A stretch of DNA of 64,000 bases. It comes from Candidatus Eisenbacteria bacterium. Its GTDB lineage: Bacteria; Eisenbacteria; RBG-16-71-46; CAIMUX01; JAHJDP01. The position numbers and the translations under genes were made by a program. The DNA is taken from positions 62,001 through 126,000 of the forward strand of contig JAHJDP010000028.1 of the NCBI GenBank assembly GCA_018831195.1, in the 5' to 3' direction. Below are positions 49,488-58,744 of the stretch, one piece after another (position 1 is the stretch's first letter; each line of letters opens with the position of its first letter). The notes beneath the pieces are model-generated. The model did not search any database. It was given only the letters and a program-made list of their open reading frames with translations, and was not told the DNA's origin.

Positions 49488-51048
49488 GAATCCAGCGGGC
49501 CGCCGCGGTCAAATTGTCGGCCGTGTGAACCAACGCCGCCTCGGGGCGCTTGGATTCCTCCACCCCATACCCCGTCCGCACCAACAGTCCCTGAACACCA
49601 GCCCGCTTCGCTGCGATCACGTCATCCAATCGGTCGCCGATCAGAAAAGAAGAGGGCAGATCCAAATCAAGCTCCGCCGCCGCTTGCTTTAACAATCCGG
49701 GTTCCGGTTTCCGGCAACCGCAGGTCCCTGTAAAGCGGGGATGATGATGGCAGACATAAATGCCCTCCAACGCCACCCCCTCTTCGCGCAATTTTTCTTT
49801 GAGCAACCGGTGCAGGGATTGCAACTCGGGCCGGGTGAGAAGCCCCCTGGCCAGAGCCGATTGATTTGTGACGACGACGAATGTAAAACCAGCTTCTTTA
49901 AGAGTTCTCAAGGCGGATCCCACATCATCATAGAGGCGCAATTGATGCGGGCTGGAGAGATAAGGGACAAGGTGGATCAGAACGCCGTCCCGGTCGAAAA
50001 AGACGGCCCGGCGCTTGGTTCGGGCTTCTGATTCGTGCAGCAAGGACTGCAGTTCCGTCCACACATCTTCGACGCTGATGCCGTCCCAGCATTCCAAGGC
50101 ATGGGGGCATTTGGGAAGAAAGCACGGAGCGCAGGAAACCGGGTTCCTGACAATGCGGGATCGTCCGCGGGGACCGGTCCAGTTCGGGTCCGATGAGCCG
50201 AAAAGGGCGACCGTGGGGCAACCTACCGATTGAGCCAGGTGCATGGCTCCGGAATCATTGGCGACGGCGGCCCGGCATCTGCCGAGAACAGCCGCCGATT
50301 CGCGCAGGGCCAGCGCGCCGATCAGATCCATCACCCTCTCATCCCGCGCGTGAGAGTCCATCCACGGCCCCAGGAGTCCCTTTTCATCCGGGCCCCCCAT
50401 CCAGAGAAGACCGAATCCCTCCCGCAGAAGACGATCCGCCAGCTCCTGGTAGCGCTCCAAAAACCATTTCTTTGTGGGTCCGTAACGGGCGCCGGGCGCC
50501 AAGGCGATGATCGGGCGATCTCCGAAGCGCTCCAGGCGGTTCTTCGCTCCCGCCTCTTCCTCCCCGCTCAGCCGGAGCCGCGGGAGATCCGGATGACCGG
50601 GCGCCCCCAGCGCGCGAACCAAATCCCAAAACTCATCCACCAGATGAATCCGTCCGCGCCGTTTGCGGCCGAAGAGGCGGTTGAGGAGCAGCGCCCGCCC
50701 CTCCCCGGTCCAGCCGACCCGGACACCGGCCCCGGACGCCTTGAGAAGCAGGGCCGAGGAGAGTGACGGGGACAATGTTAAAGCGACGTCGAATCGCTCG
50801 CGCCGGAGGTCCCACGCCGTGCTTCGATACCAGCCAAGGCTCTTGAGACCGCCCGGCCGGGGTGGCAGCTCGATCCGCCGGTGAAAGCCGGGGATCTCCG
50901 CCGTCAGGGCGAGGGGTTCCGGCCGGCCCAGAAGGGTTGTCTGCCATTCCCCGACGCCGGCCACCGATTCGAGGGATGGAAGCGCCATGATCGTATCACC
51001 GATCCAATTAGGAAGATGTACCAGCAGACGGATCACCGCTTCACCCAC
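49444..51048 (-). CDS. Fusion of glycosyltransferase family 9 (heptosyltransferase) and GmhB-type HAD phosphatase
   Basis: 534 residues. Residues 1 to ~340 are a GT9 heptosyltransferase: HLPNWIGDTIMALPSLESV, ALAPGARYGPTKKWF, AVANDSGAMHLAQSVG. From ~345 a HAD phosphatase of the histidinol/heptose-1,7-bisphosphate group: VFFDRDGVLIHLVPY (nucleophile DxD), VVTNQSALARGLLT, zinc loop CHHHPRFTGTCGCRKPEPG, and FLIGDRLDDVIAAKRAGV. In E. coli these steps (WaaC/WaaF and GmhB) are separate proteins of LPS-core heptose supply. GTG 51048 or the in-frame GTG 51036 could be the start. It overlaps the upstream gene by 8 bases and the convergent DUF4388 gene by 44. Confidence 0.9.
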   Translation of the reverse strand: MGEAVIRLLVHLPNWIGDTIMALPSLESVAGVGEWQTTLLGRPEPLALTAEIPGFHRRIELPPRPGGLKSLGWYRSTAWDLRRERFDVALTLSPSLSSALLLKASGAGVRVGWTGEGRALLLNRLFGRKRRGRIHLVDEFWDLVRALGAPGHPDLPRLRLSGEEEAGAKNRLERFGDRPIIALAPGARYGPTKKWFLERYQELADRLLREGFGLLWMGGPDEKGLLGPWMDSHARDERVMDLIGALALRESAAVLGRCRAAVANDSGAMHLAQSVGCPTVALFGSSDPNWTGPRGRSRIVRNPVSCAPCFLPKCPHALECWDGISVEDVWTELQSLLHESEARTKRRAVFFDRDGVLIHLVPYLSSPHQLRLYDDVGSALRTLKEAGFTFVVVTNQSALARGLLTRPELQSLHRLLKEKLREEGVALEGIYVCHHHPRFTGTCGCRKPEPGLLKQAAAELDLDLPSSFLIGDRLDDVIAAKRAGVQGLLVRTGYGVEESKRPEAALVHTADNLTAAARWILRRASASTAPSGNQ

Positions 51049-53131
51049 CCAACCCGCCAGGGAAGAGGGTTCGGATCAAGCGCTCAACCTCTTCAGGCCG
51101 CTCATCCGGTGAGGTTCTCTTGAGATAATCGGACAGAACTATTCGGGCCCTCTCCTTCTGTCCATCCATGAGGAGGGCGGCGGCCAGATCCAAGCGGGCC
51201 TGGTGATCCCAAGGCGCAACCCGGATGAGTTCCGCAAAAGTGCGGATCGCGCGTCTCCAAAGCCCCCCCTGAGCGAAATTCGCCCCTTGGAGTCTTAAGA
51301 GAGGAGGATCATCGGGCCAGCGGGATAATCCCCCTTCTATAATTTTGGCGGCCTCCGCGTGGTCTTGCTGCTTGAGATAGAGACGGCCCAAATTGAGATA
51401 GAGGGACCGGGTGGCGGCGCCGAGTTCCTGCGCCCGTTTCAAGACGGCCAGGGCTTCCTCGTTCGATCCGATCTCCGCCAAATGCCCCCCAAGACTCGTC
51501 AGAAAATCAGGTTGCAACCCCTGGTTTGACCCAGCTTGGAGTCGGGTCCTCCAACCGGCCCCGAGGGTATCTCCGGGCATGGGGATGATCGAGATCTTAC
51601 CGTCCCGCCACCCCGGGCCTCCCCACTCCTCGATGGGCGTCATCTCCATCAGAGCCTGTGTGTAGAAGCCGAAGATGTCGGGAAACCGGTCCCGAGCGTC
51701 CCAAAGGGGTCCTACCGTTCGGGCGGACAGAACGAGATAATCGAAGGGCTGATACCAGCCCATCCAATGAGCGCCGCGATAGTAATCGGGACGCAAGTCG
51801 TGGTGGGGAATTCTCAGGACATGGGCCGGTCGATCGGCGGTTTTATCCTGCTTCCAACCCATCAAGGGGGCGGGGGCCATGGGATCGAGAACAATCCGGG
51901 CCCCCTGACCGACCTGATCCTCGAGCCAATCAAGCGCCGCCTGTTCGGCTGAGGGTAAACGCCACGAGGAAACCTCTTTCACAAGCCGGGGCGCCGGTGG
52001 GATGAGAAGCAGGGCCAAAGCCCCGATCAAAACCGGACGATGGGCGCTCCTCTGAAACCAACCCTGCAAACGAATCCAAACGATCATCCCTCCCTCGGCG
52101 GCAAGGATGGCGAGGTAGGGAATGAGGGGGACCACTGCAGCGCGGGTCATCCGCCCCCATGTCGCTCCCAATGGGATCAACAGGACGATGATGAGGGCGA
52201 GGAGCGCTCCCGGGTTCCGCGGCGACTTTAATCGGGCTGCCGATCCGATCAAGATCAGAAGGAGGGCGGCGGGACCAAAGCTGGTGCGGAGGAGCTTCCA
52301 AAGGGGGTCAAGCCTGACGAAGGATTCCGTCAGCGGCCCCATCCAGCCGAGAACCCGCAGGTTCCATAATGTTAAACTCCACCAGTCATTCCAGCCGAGA
52401 AGGATCTGCGGGTTCCAGAGACAGGCCAAGGGCAGCGAGACGACAAGCAGGGTGCCCCACTGCCGCCGCGCGTCACCGGTGGAGGCCGTCAATGAGGTTA
52501 AAAGAACCCCGGCGGCCACGGGAAGACCCCAGGGACTTGTTCCCAACATCATCCCAAGACCCATGGCCCGGCACCAAAGGGGAAGGGCCGACGTGGCGCA
52601 GCAAAGCAAGCCGAAGGCCAGAGCGATCGAACCAGAGGGCTCATAAAGATCGGCCAGCCATAGGGTGGAAAGGGCCAGCAGGATCCCGGCCAGCCAGCCG
52701 CTGCGTTCCCTTCTTGTGATCAGCCAGCCGGCGCCGAGGGCGGCCGCCAGGGTCAGGATCGCGAGGACGATCGACCAGAGCTCCTCCCTTTCCCGCACCA
52801 TCTCGAGAATCGCCGGCCGCGGCGTTCCCTTGATCCAGTCGATTCCGACCCAGAAGCTCTGAACGGCGAGCAGAGGCATGGCGAGGGGATCTTCCACGGG
52901 ATACGACTCACCGCTCGATTCCAGAATCTGTGTCCAGGCCTGAAGTGAATTGACCATCGCTTTGCTGCGGATGAGAGAAGGCCGGCCGTTAGGAAAGGAC
53001 CATGCCGCAATCACAATAAGGACAGGGAAAAGCATCAAGAGGCGCCGGAGAAGGCGGCGCGACCCCGCCTCTCTAAAAACCGGACGGTCCCTGTCCGGTT
53101 TAGAAATCGGTTCCGAAGATAAGCTCTCCAC
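51041..53131 (-). CDS. Multi-pass GT-C-like membrane protein with C-terminal TPRs
   Basis: 696 residues. The N-terminal half has about ten hydrophobic helices (e.g. IVLAILTLAAALGAGWLIT, LAGILLALSTLWLADLYEP, GLPVAAGVLLTSLTA, ALLALIIVLLIPLGATWG) in the layout of GT-C/PMT-type glycosyltransferases. A soluble region with EEWGGPGWRDGKI follows, then TPRs from about 560 (EEALAVLKRAQELG, HAEAAKIIEGGLSRWPDD, RAIRTFAELIRVAPWD). The acidic first-loop catalytic motif of GT-C enzymes is not obvious, so the activity is uncertain. GTG start 53131 lies inside the end of the barrel gene (32-base overlap). Its neighbours suggest envelope glycan or glycoprotein assembly. Confidence 0.73.
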   Translation of the reverse strand: MESLSSEPISKPDRDRPVFREAGSRRLLRRLLMLFPVLIVIAAWSFPNGRPSLIRSKAMVNSLQAWTQILESSGESYPVEDPLAMPLLAVQSFWVGIDWIKGTPRPAILEMVREREELWSIVLAILTLAAALGAGWLITRRERSGWLAGILLALSTLWLADLYEPSGSIALAFGLLCCATSALPLWCRAMGLGMMLGTSPWGLPVAAGVLLTSLTASTGDARRQWGTLLVVSLPLACLWNPQILLGWNDWWSLTLWNLRVLGWMGPLTESFVRLDPLWKLLRTSFGPAALLLILIGSAARLKSPRNPGALLALIIVLLIPLGATWGRMTRAAVVPLIPYLAILAAEGGMIVWIRLQGWFQRSAHRPVLIGALALLLIPPAPRLVKEVSSWRLPSAEQAALDWLEDQVGQGARIVLDPMAPAPLMGWKQDKTADRPAHVLRIPHHDLRPDYYRGAHWMGWYQPFDYLVLSARTVGPLWDARDRFPDIFGFYTQALMEMTPIEEWGGPGWRDGKISIIPMPGDTLGAGWRTRLQAGSNQGLQPDFLTSLGGHLAEIGSNEEALAVLKRAQELGAATRSLYLNLGRLYLKQQDHAEAAKIIEGGLSRWPDDPPLLRLQGANFAQGGLWRRAIRTFAELIRVAPWDHQARLDLAAALLMDGQKERARIVLSDYLKRTSPDERPEEVERLIRTLFPGGLGG

Positions 53132-56100
53132 GAGCCTTTCGCGTGCCGCGGACCAGATCCGTGGCTTGGGCCAGATCCCAGCGCAGGATCAGAAAGCCCA
53201 AATTCATCGAAGCGCCCAAACCATAGGAAGCCCGCAGATCTTCCAAATGCCGGCGTCCCTGATCGTCCGTGCCGAATGCCCTGAAATGTTCCGCCTCCGT
53301 CCAGGCGGCCCCGAGATCAAAGTAGAACGCTCCGCGGATTCCTCTGAACTCCAATTTCAGTGGCCATCCCAGCCGCAATTGATCAACGAGGGGAAAACGG
53401 AACTCAATATTTGTAAAAGCGATTCGGGTTCCCTCCAATTCGCCATAATCATATCCCCGCATGGTAAAGGGACCGCCGATCCGGAAAATTTGAGGATCCC
53501 CCCCATAGCTCGATGCCGCAACGAGCCGGAGGGCCAATGCGTACCTCTGGCGTACATTCAGGTATTCCCGGTGATCCATCAGCAGCGTTATATAACTGAG
53601 ATCACCGACGGCCCCGTCCACCGAATACCGGTAACGCGACCCGCTGATCGGCCCGGTCGGACCGAAAAGCGTCGTATCTTTCACCAGAGCGAGGCCTGGT
53701 GAGAAATAGGTATACTTATCCTGCCTGTCCAATGAGTAATAATTCGACGCCTCGAAACTTTCCTGATAGACCATCTCATCGACATTCAAAGCCTGAAGAC
53801 GCAATTCAAGACGCCGAAAACGGCTGAAGGGTCTCGACAGACTCAGTTCCACGCCCCGATAGATCTGGCTGATAAACTCATCGGACGATTGCGCGGCGAA
53901 AATGTAAAAGTCATTCCGGAACTGAAAGGCGCCCGCGCCCCAATGAATCCGATTCTTCATATTGTAATATTGGAGCAACAGGTTGGCGTCTTCGAGCGAT
54001 CCGTAAATATCGGCTCCCACGACAATGTTGTGATCACCCAAAATATCGCTGAAGTAGAGCAGAGACTGGGCGCCCAATCCTACATTGGTGGCGAAAAAGC
54101 CATTGGCGCTGACATAGTCGACGCTGAAACGGGGTTTGTAGCCGCGGATCAAATGGGATGACGAATCAGGCAACTCCTTTGTTTCGGCGAAGACCTGCAA
54201 AATATCGATAGGCTCCTCAGGCACAGGGTCTTTGAAACGAAAAGCGCCTTCACCGCCGCGAAAACGATCATGCGGATGCTCTTGAAGTACAACTTCGAAG
54301 GTATCCACGCCGGCGATCAAGGGATCATCCACCGGCCACGGCGGCCCCATCCAATCCTTGGGATTGATCGGGGAAGCCGGCAGCATTGCCGCCGAATCGG
54401 GTTCATCCGCCAGCGGGGGGAGGTCGGTGAGATCCAGGATCTCCCCTCCGGGGGGCGAAGAATGAACAACAACGAAAGCGGGGCCCTTTTCCGGCACATC
54501 CCTCGCCGGGGCGCCCTCTTTGCGCCAGCGGTCGATCGGATCCTTTATGGCGTAAATATCCCAACCCCCGATGCTGAAAGAAGTGAAGAGCAATCGCCGG
54601 CCGTCCCGCGCAAGGGAGATGGGGGTTCCCCAGGGAACAATCCCCGTGACACCGGTCAGGATATCGGTGATGGGGCCGTCCTGGCCCGTCTCGATATCCC
54701 GGATGTTGATATTTGATATACCCGACCGGTCGGTGACATAGGCGATTCTCTTGCCATCCGGAAACCAGTAAGGGGAAATATTCTTTCCCTCCTGGCCGGA
54801 CAGCACCTCGATCTCCTCGGTCTCGAGATAGAAAATCGCGATTTCCGGTTTTGAGAAAATGAGATTTCCCCAATCGGTATCGGGCCCCCGGTCGGTCACG
54901 AATGCGATCTTCTTCCCGTCCGGTGAGAATTGGGGCTCTCGAACCATGAAGCGGTCGTTTGTTAAAGCTCTTACATTCTTGCCGTCGGCGTCGACGATAA
55001 AGAGGTCGCTGCGCCCGCCCCGCAGACCGACGAAGGTGATCTGTTGGCCATCGGGAGACCAGGATGGGGCCTGCAATCCCTCGATATTGAAAAGATGGCG
55101 ATGCAGAATCTTTTTCTTGCGCACATCCATGATATAGAGCGCGTCCCGGTCTCCCACTTTGGCGGAGAAGGCGAGACGGGTGTTATCAGGCGCCCAAGCG
55201 AAGGTGGCGTCCAAAAAACGGAGGGATTCAAATGCTTCCCGCCGTTCACCCTTGATCAATCGATGGATCACCTTGCCATCGATCGCTGAAGCAAGATAAA
55301 GATCGTTGTACAAAGAACGATCCGAGAGATAGACCATGAGGGACCCATCCGGAGACACGGCCGGCGACAGATTGATGGAACTGCCGTCCCAATCATGACG
55401 GGTCAGCTGTTTGGCAAAGGAAACCGCCTTTTCGTGCTCCGCTATTTGCGGGAGATAGGTGCGCCGGACGGATTCGGTCCAATTATCCGAGAGTTTCTCG
55501 AGATTCATCCCGAGCACCTCTTCGACGGCAAAAGAAAGGTTGCGCGTCCGGGTCATCGTCTTGAAAAGAAGACCGATCGTCTCATCGCCATAGGTCTGCC
55601 CGATGTAGGCCATGATCGCCTGGCCGTAACGATAGACCCGGATATCATAGACATAATTCAGATCCGGTATCGACGTCAGATACCCTTGAAGCGCTCCATC
55701 CCGCAGCCACATCCGGGTGTGGTCGTCGACATACCCGGTGGAAAGATACTCCGCCATCCCCTCCATCACCCACAAGGGGGGCGAGTAGGAGAAGGCGTTC
55801 CTTAAACGTCCTTCCTTGCTGCCCCATAAGATATCTATTTGAAAGGCATGCACCAGCTCATGGGTGAGAACCTGATCGAATTGGGCCAGCGATCCGGTGA
55901 AGGGCAGGGTGACGCGGCGCTTGAGAAACTCGGTCAACCCTCCGGTTCCCTCACCGATGAGGCCGCTTGAGACATTTGATTCCTGAAAATCGGTCTGGGA
56001 CGCGTAAAGGATCAGTGGGATCTTATCTTCAACGTCATGATTCAGTATCCGGCTCAAGCGGGCATAGGCCCGTTCAGCCATCATGGCCGCATCGGCGGCC

Positions 56101-56321
56101 GACCCCTTCTCGCTTTCATAGTAATAAATATCAAAGTGATCGGTCTCGGTGACGGCCCATTTCAGGTTTCGATAATGGACTTTGTTCCGTCCGAAATACT
56201 GGGCTGAGGCTGTCTGAGGTAAGAGGGTGAGGGCAGAGCAGGCCAGGAGGGCCGTTCCCAGTAGAATCCTAAATCCTCGGATCTTCGGCAGCTTCTCCAG
56301 AAGAGGTCTCCTTATCAACAT
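53100..56321 (-). CDS. Tripartite outer-membrane protein: gluzincin-like peptidase, TolB-type propeller and BamA-type barrel
   Basis: 1,073 residues. Signal peptide (LLGTALLACSALTLLPQTASA). Residues ~45-300 are a peptidase-MA-like domain with HELVH at 154-158 and a Glu-rich WVMEGMAEYLS (E187/E191). Then several PD40/TolB blades (APSWSPDGQQITFVG, EPQFSPDGKKIAFVTDRG, SPYWFPDGKRIAYVTDRSG) to about 590. After a Pro-rich linker comes a C-terminal ~350-residue barrel with the Omp85/D15 landmark FRIGGPFTMRGYDYGELEG and last-strand aromatic end ELIFGTDF. ATG 56321 is chosen for GAGGAG and the signal peptide. No POTRA domains. Domain combination seen directly; a protease/insertase or autotransport role is inference. 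First gene of the envelope operon, promoter at 56356-56385. Confidence 0.9.
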   Translation of the reverse strand: MLIRRPLLEKLPKIRGFRILLGTALLACSALTLLPQTASAQYFGRNKVHYRNLKWAVTETDHFDIYYYESEKGSAADAAMMAERAYARLSRILNHDVEDKIPLILYASQTDFQESNVSSGLIGEGTGGLTEFLKRRVTLPFTGSLAQFDQVLTHELVHAFQIDILWGSKEGRLRNAFSYSPPLWVMEGMAEYLSTGYVDDHTRMWLRDGALQGYLTSIPDLNYVYDIRVYRYGQAIMAYIGQTYGDETIGLLFKTMTRTRNLSFAVEEVLGMNLEKLSDNWTESVRRTYLPQIAEHEKAVSFAKQLTRHDWDGSSINLSPAVSPDGSLMVYLSDRSLYNDLYLASAIDGKVIHRLIKGERREAFESLRFLDATFAWAPDNTRLAFSAKVGDRDALYIMDVRKKKILHRHLFNIEGLQAPSWSPDGQQITFVGLRGGRSDLFIVDADGKNVRALTNDRFMVREPQFSPDGKKIAFVTDRGPDTDWGNLIFSKPEIAIFYLETEEIEVLSGQEGKNISPYWFPDGKRIAYVTDRSGISNINIRDIETGQDGPITDILTGVTGIVPWGTPISLARDGRRLLFTSFSIGGWDIYAIKDPIDRWRKEGAPARDVPEKGPAFVVVHSSPPGGEILDLTDLPPLADEPDSAAMLPASPINPKDWMGPPWPVDDPLIAGVDTFEVVLQEHPHDRFRGGEGAFRFKDPVPEEPIDILQVFAETKELPDSSSHLIRGYKPRFSVDYVSANGFFATNVGLGAQSLLYFSDILGDHNIVVGADIYGSLEDANLLLQYYNMKNRIHWGAGAFQFRNDFYIFAAQSSDEFISQIYRGVELSLSRPFSRFRRLELRLQALNVDEMVYQESFEASNYYSLDRQDKYTYFSPGLALVKDTTLFGPTGPISGSRYRYSVDGAVGDLSYITLLMDHREYLNVRQRYALALRLVAASSYGGDPQIFRIGGPFTMRGYDYGELEGTRIAFTNIEFRFPLVDQLRLGWPLKLEFRGIRGAFYFDLGAAWTEAEHFRAFGTDDQGRRHLEDLRASYGLGASMNLGFLILRWDLAQATDLVRGTRKARGELIFGTDF

Positions 56322-56355
56322 CGGTGGCTCCTCAGTTTTCCAATCCCTCATCCCC

Positions 56356-56385
56356 ATTGTAGGCCCGACCCTCATGGCAGGGCAA
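56356..56385 (-). promoter_or_regulatory. Putative sigma70 promoter for the BamA-fusion operon
   Basis: Minus strand -35 TTGCCC (56385-56380), 18-base spacer, -10 TACAAT (56361-56356). Start near 56349, only ~27 bases before ATG 56321. Confidence 0.6.
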
Positions 56386-56453
56386 CCGATGGTACGAGAC
56401 GATTTACCCTCTCATCTCATCTTTGGTTTCAGCCGGCCGTTTCAAGGTGGATT

Positions 56454-57113
56454 TTAGGTGAGGAAATAGAAAAGAACCGCGATACCCCCCGGAAGGATGA
56501 GATTATCCAAACCCCGGGTGCAGGGCGCTTCCAGAATCGCCGCCGCCACGGCCACGGGCAACAGGAGCAGCGCGGGAAGCCCTTCGCCCTCCTGCACGCG
56601 CCCGGCGACCATGAGCGCGGGCAGGGTCGCGATGATGAGAGCTAAACTCCCCTCCCAGCTTTTCTGCCCACCCCAAATAGGATAGCGATGGCGGCCCCAC
56701 CGGCGGCCGACGATCGACGCCGCGGCATCGCCCCAGGCCATCGTCAAGAGACCGGCCACAGCCGCCCCCCTGTGAGCTGGGTTCCAAAAGATCCAGAGCA
56801 ACAGGGTGAAGGTCAGGGGAAACCAGATCGTGCCGAGATTGGAGCGGTCTTCATCTTGAAGCGAGGGAAAGCGGCCACTGATATGAATGGCGATATTGGC
56901 GAGGACGAAGAGACCGGGGAGAAGAATGGCCGCGCCGACATGGTCGAAGAGATAGAGCGTGGGGACGCACCATGAGCCGATCCCGATATGAACGCTCTTC
57001 CGGGTCAGATCCCTCGAGGCTCCCATCCGGCGAAGGATCTCTGATAAGGCGACGATCGCGCTGATCGCGGCAAGGGAGATCACCACACCCCAAAGGTCCC
57101 GGCCGGTCAACAC
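56454..57113 (-). CDS. SEC59/phytol-kinase-like membrane protein
   Basis: 219 residues, about six or seven helices. The signatures RKSVHIGIGSW near residue 38 and TMAWGDAAASIVGRRWGRHRYP...KSWEGSLAL near 125-158 belong to the dolichol/phytol/diacylglycerol-kinase (SEC59, VTE5, DGK1) group, which uses CTP to phosphorylate a membrane alcohol and is related to CDP-diglyceride synthases. The substrate here could be an isoprenoid or diacylglycerol. It overlaps the previous small membrane gene by 7 bases and lies upstream of the envelope operon. Confidence 0.85.
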   Translation of the reverse strand: MLTGRDLWGVVISLAAISAIVALSEILRRMGASRDLTRKSVHIGIGSWCVPTLYLFDHVGAAILLPGLFVLANIAIHISGRFPSLQDEDRSNLGTIWFPLTFTLLLWIFWNPAHRGAAVAGLLTMAWGDAAASIVGRRWGRHRYPIWGGQKSWEGSLALIIATLPALMVAGRVQEGEGLPALLLLPVAVAAAILEAPCTRGLDNLILPGGIAVLFYFLT

Positions 57114-57388
57114 CTGCCTCCCCCCTGTTCACCGTCGCCTCTCTTCAACCAGAGGATGCCTCTCACCAGGATGAAGACGGCCAGCGCCAGCGCGCCGATG
57201 GGGACATAGATGACTTTAACAAGAGGCACGCCCAAATTTTCCATCAGCCCGTAAAACCGGATGACGAAGACAATGAGCGCCACCGTCAGCGCCAAATGTA
57301 AGAGTCCGATGAGAAAACGGGGGACCTTCGAGAACGCCGTTCCGGGTTCCCAATGCGGCGATGGATGGGGTTTGTCATCCGGCTTCAT
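57107..57388 (-). CDS. Small two-helix membrane protein
   Basis: 93 residues. Cytoplasmic N-terminus, helix FLIGLLHLALTVALIVFVIRF, short loop, helix VIYVPIGALALAVFILVRGI, basic C-terminus (WLKRGDGEQGGG). No family recognised. The ATG at 57388 has no Shine-Dalgarno and lies 3 bases after the T-run of the tRNA terminator, so the start or its expression is uncertain; the overlap with the SEC59-like gene supports it being real. Confidence 0.6.
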   Translation of the reverse strand: MKPDDKPHPSPHWEPGTAFSKVPRFLIGLLHLALTVALIVFVIRFYGLMENLGVPLVKVIYVPIGALALAVFILVRGILWLKRGDGEQGGGRC

Positions 57389-57391
57389 GAT

Positions 57392-57416
57392 AAAAACCGG
57401 GCCGATCCCTCAGCCC
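57392..57416 (-). terminator. Rho-independent terminator after tRNA-Arg
   Basis: Minus strand GGGCTGA, loop GGGA, TCGGCCC (seven pairs, one G-U), then GG and TTTTT. It is placed 15 bases after the tRNA 3' end. Confidence 0.8.
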
Positions 57417-57430
57417 ACTCCCTAAAAATG

Positions 57431-57504
57431 TACGCCCGACAGGATTTGAACCTGTGACCTTCTGCTCCGGAGGCAGACGCTCTATCCAGCTGAGCTACGG
57501 GCGC
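57431..57504 (-). tRNA. tRNA-Arg (anticodon CCG)
   Basis: A 74-base cloverleaf on the minus strand: acceptor GCGCCCG/CGGGCGT (one G-U pair), D-arm GCTC...GAGC, anticodon stem TCTGC/GCAGA with loop CTCCGGA (CCG), and T-arm ACAGG TTCAAAT CCTGT. The discriminator is A and CCA is not encoded (CAT follows). Its first 23 bases overlap the trpB 3' end. Confidence 0.95.
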
Positions 57505-58690
57505 GCTGAACGCTGGAGACAATCTGAACATCTTTGTCTCCGCGTCCCGATAAATTGAGGATTACCAGATCCTCCGGCTGCAAGCAAGGACCCAGTTGCC
57601 GCAAATAAGCCACCGCATGCGCCGATTCCAGGGCCGGAAGGATCCCTTCCGTGCGGGCCAGGAGGTCGAATCCCTCAAGGGCCTCCTCATCGGTCACCGA
57701 GACATAGGTGGCCCGGCCCATCGCCTCCAGGGCGACATGCTCCGGTCCCACGGCCGGATAATCGAGACCGGCGGAAACCGAATGGGTGGGACGGATCTGG
57801 CCGTCCTCATTCTGAAGGACATAGGTGAGTGTCCCGTGCAGAACCCCCTCGCGTCGCTCCGCGAAGCGGGCGGCGTGACGTCCCGTGTCGATGCCATCAC
57901 CCCCGGCCTCGACGCCGATCATCTTCACACCCGGATCATGGATAAAGGGATGAAAGAGCCCGATCGCATTGGATCCGCCGCCGACACAGGCCACGAGATG
58001 GCTCGGCAGGCGGCCGGTCTGTTCGAGAACCTGATCCCGCGACTCCCGCCCGATGACCGTCTGAAAATCCCTCACGATCATTGGATAGGGATGCGGACCC
58101 AGAACGCTTCCGAGCACGTAGTGCGTTGTCGCGACATTCGTCACCCAATCGCGAAGGGCTTCGTTAATGGCGTCTTTTAATGTACAACTCCCGGTCTTGA
58201 CCGGGTGGACCGCGGAGCCGAGCTGTCTCATACGGAAAACATTGAGCTCCTGCCGTTCCATATCTTCCACACCCATATAGATTTCGCACTGCAGCCCAAG
58301 CAGGGCCGCGGCGGTCGCCGTGGCCACCCCATGCTGCCCCGCCCCCGTTTCGGCGATGATGCGCGCCTTGCCCATCCGCTGCGCCAGCAGCGTCTGGCCG
58401 AGGGAGTTGTTGATCTTGTGCGCGCCGGTGTGATTGAGATCCTCCCGTTTCAGAAAGATGCGGGCCGAGGTGATCTCCCCGGCGAGGCGGCGGGCCTCAA
58501 AGAGGGGGGTCGGCCGCCCGATGTAGTGCCGGCTCAGTTCCTGAAGCTTCTCCTGGAAGGCAGGATCGGCCATCGCCTCGTTAAATGAATGTTCAAGTTC
58601 ATCCAAAGCCGCTATGAGCGTTTCGGGAACAAACCGTCCGCCGTAGGAGCCGAAATAACCGGCCGGACGGCCGCCGTCATTCTTTGCCAC
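57482..58690 (-). CDS. trpB: Tryptophan synthase beta chain
   Basis: 402 residues; condenses indole and serine with PLP. PLP lysine K92 is in [13 protein letters not shown]; other marks are [45 protein letters not shown] and [14 protein letters not shown] start at 58690, AAGGAGA nine bases upstream. The natural family end is at about residue 395; the last ~7 codons and the TAG stop are read from the 5' part of tRNA-Arg(CCG) on the same strand. TrpA normally follows TrpB but is absent here. Confidence 0.97.
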   Translation of the reverse strand: MAKNDGGRPAGYFGSYGGRFVPETLIAALDELEHSFNEAMADPAFQEKLQELSRHYIGRPTPLFEARRLAGEITSARIFLKREDLNHTGAHKINNSLGQTLLAQRMGKARIIAETGAGQHGVATATAAALLGLQCEIYMGVEDMERQELNVFRMRQLGSAVHPVKTGSCTLKDAINEALRDWVTNVATTHYVLGSVLGPHPYPMIVRDFQTVIGRESRDQVLEQTGRLPSHLVACVGGGSNAIGLFHPFIHDPGVKMIGVEAGGDGIDTGRHAARFAERREGVLHGTLTYVLQNEDGQIRPTHSVSAGLDYPAVGPEHVALEAMGRATYVSVTDEEALEGFDLLARTEGILPALESAHAVAYLRQLGPCLQPEDLVILNLSGRGDKDVQIVSSVQRARSSAG

Positions 58691-58744
58691 CCTGAAGTCT
58701 CCTTTTGGGCTCCGCCTTAAACTTCGTTGCTTGACGCCGCCGGG

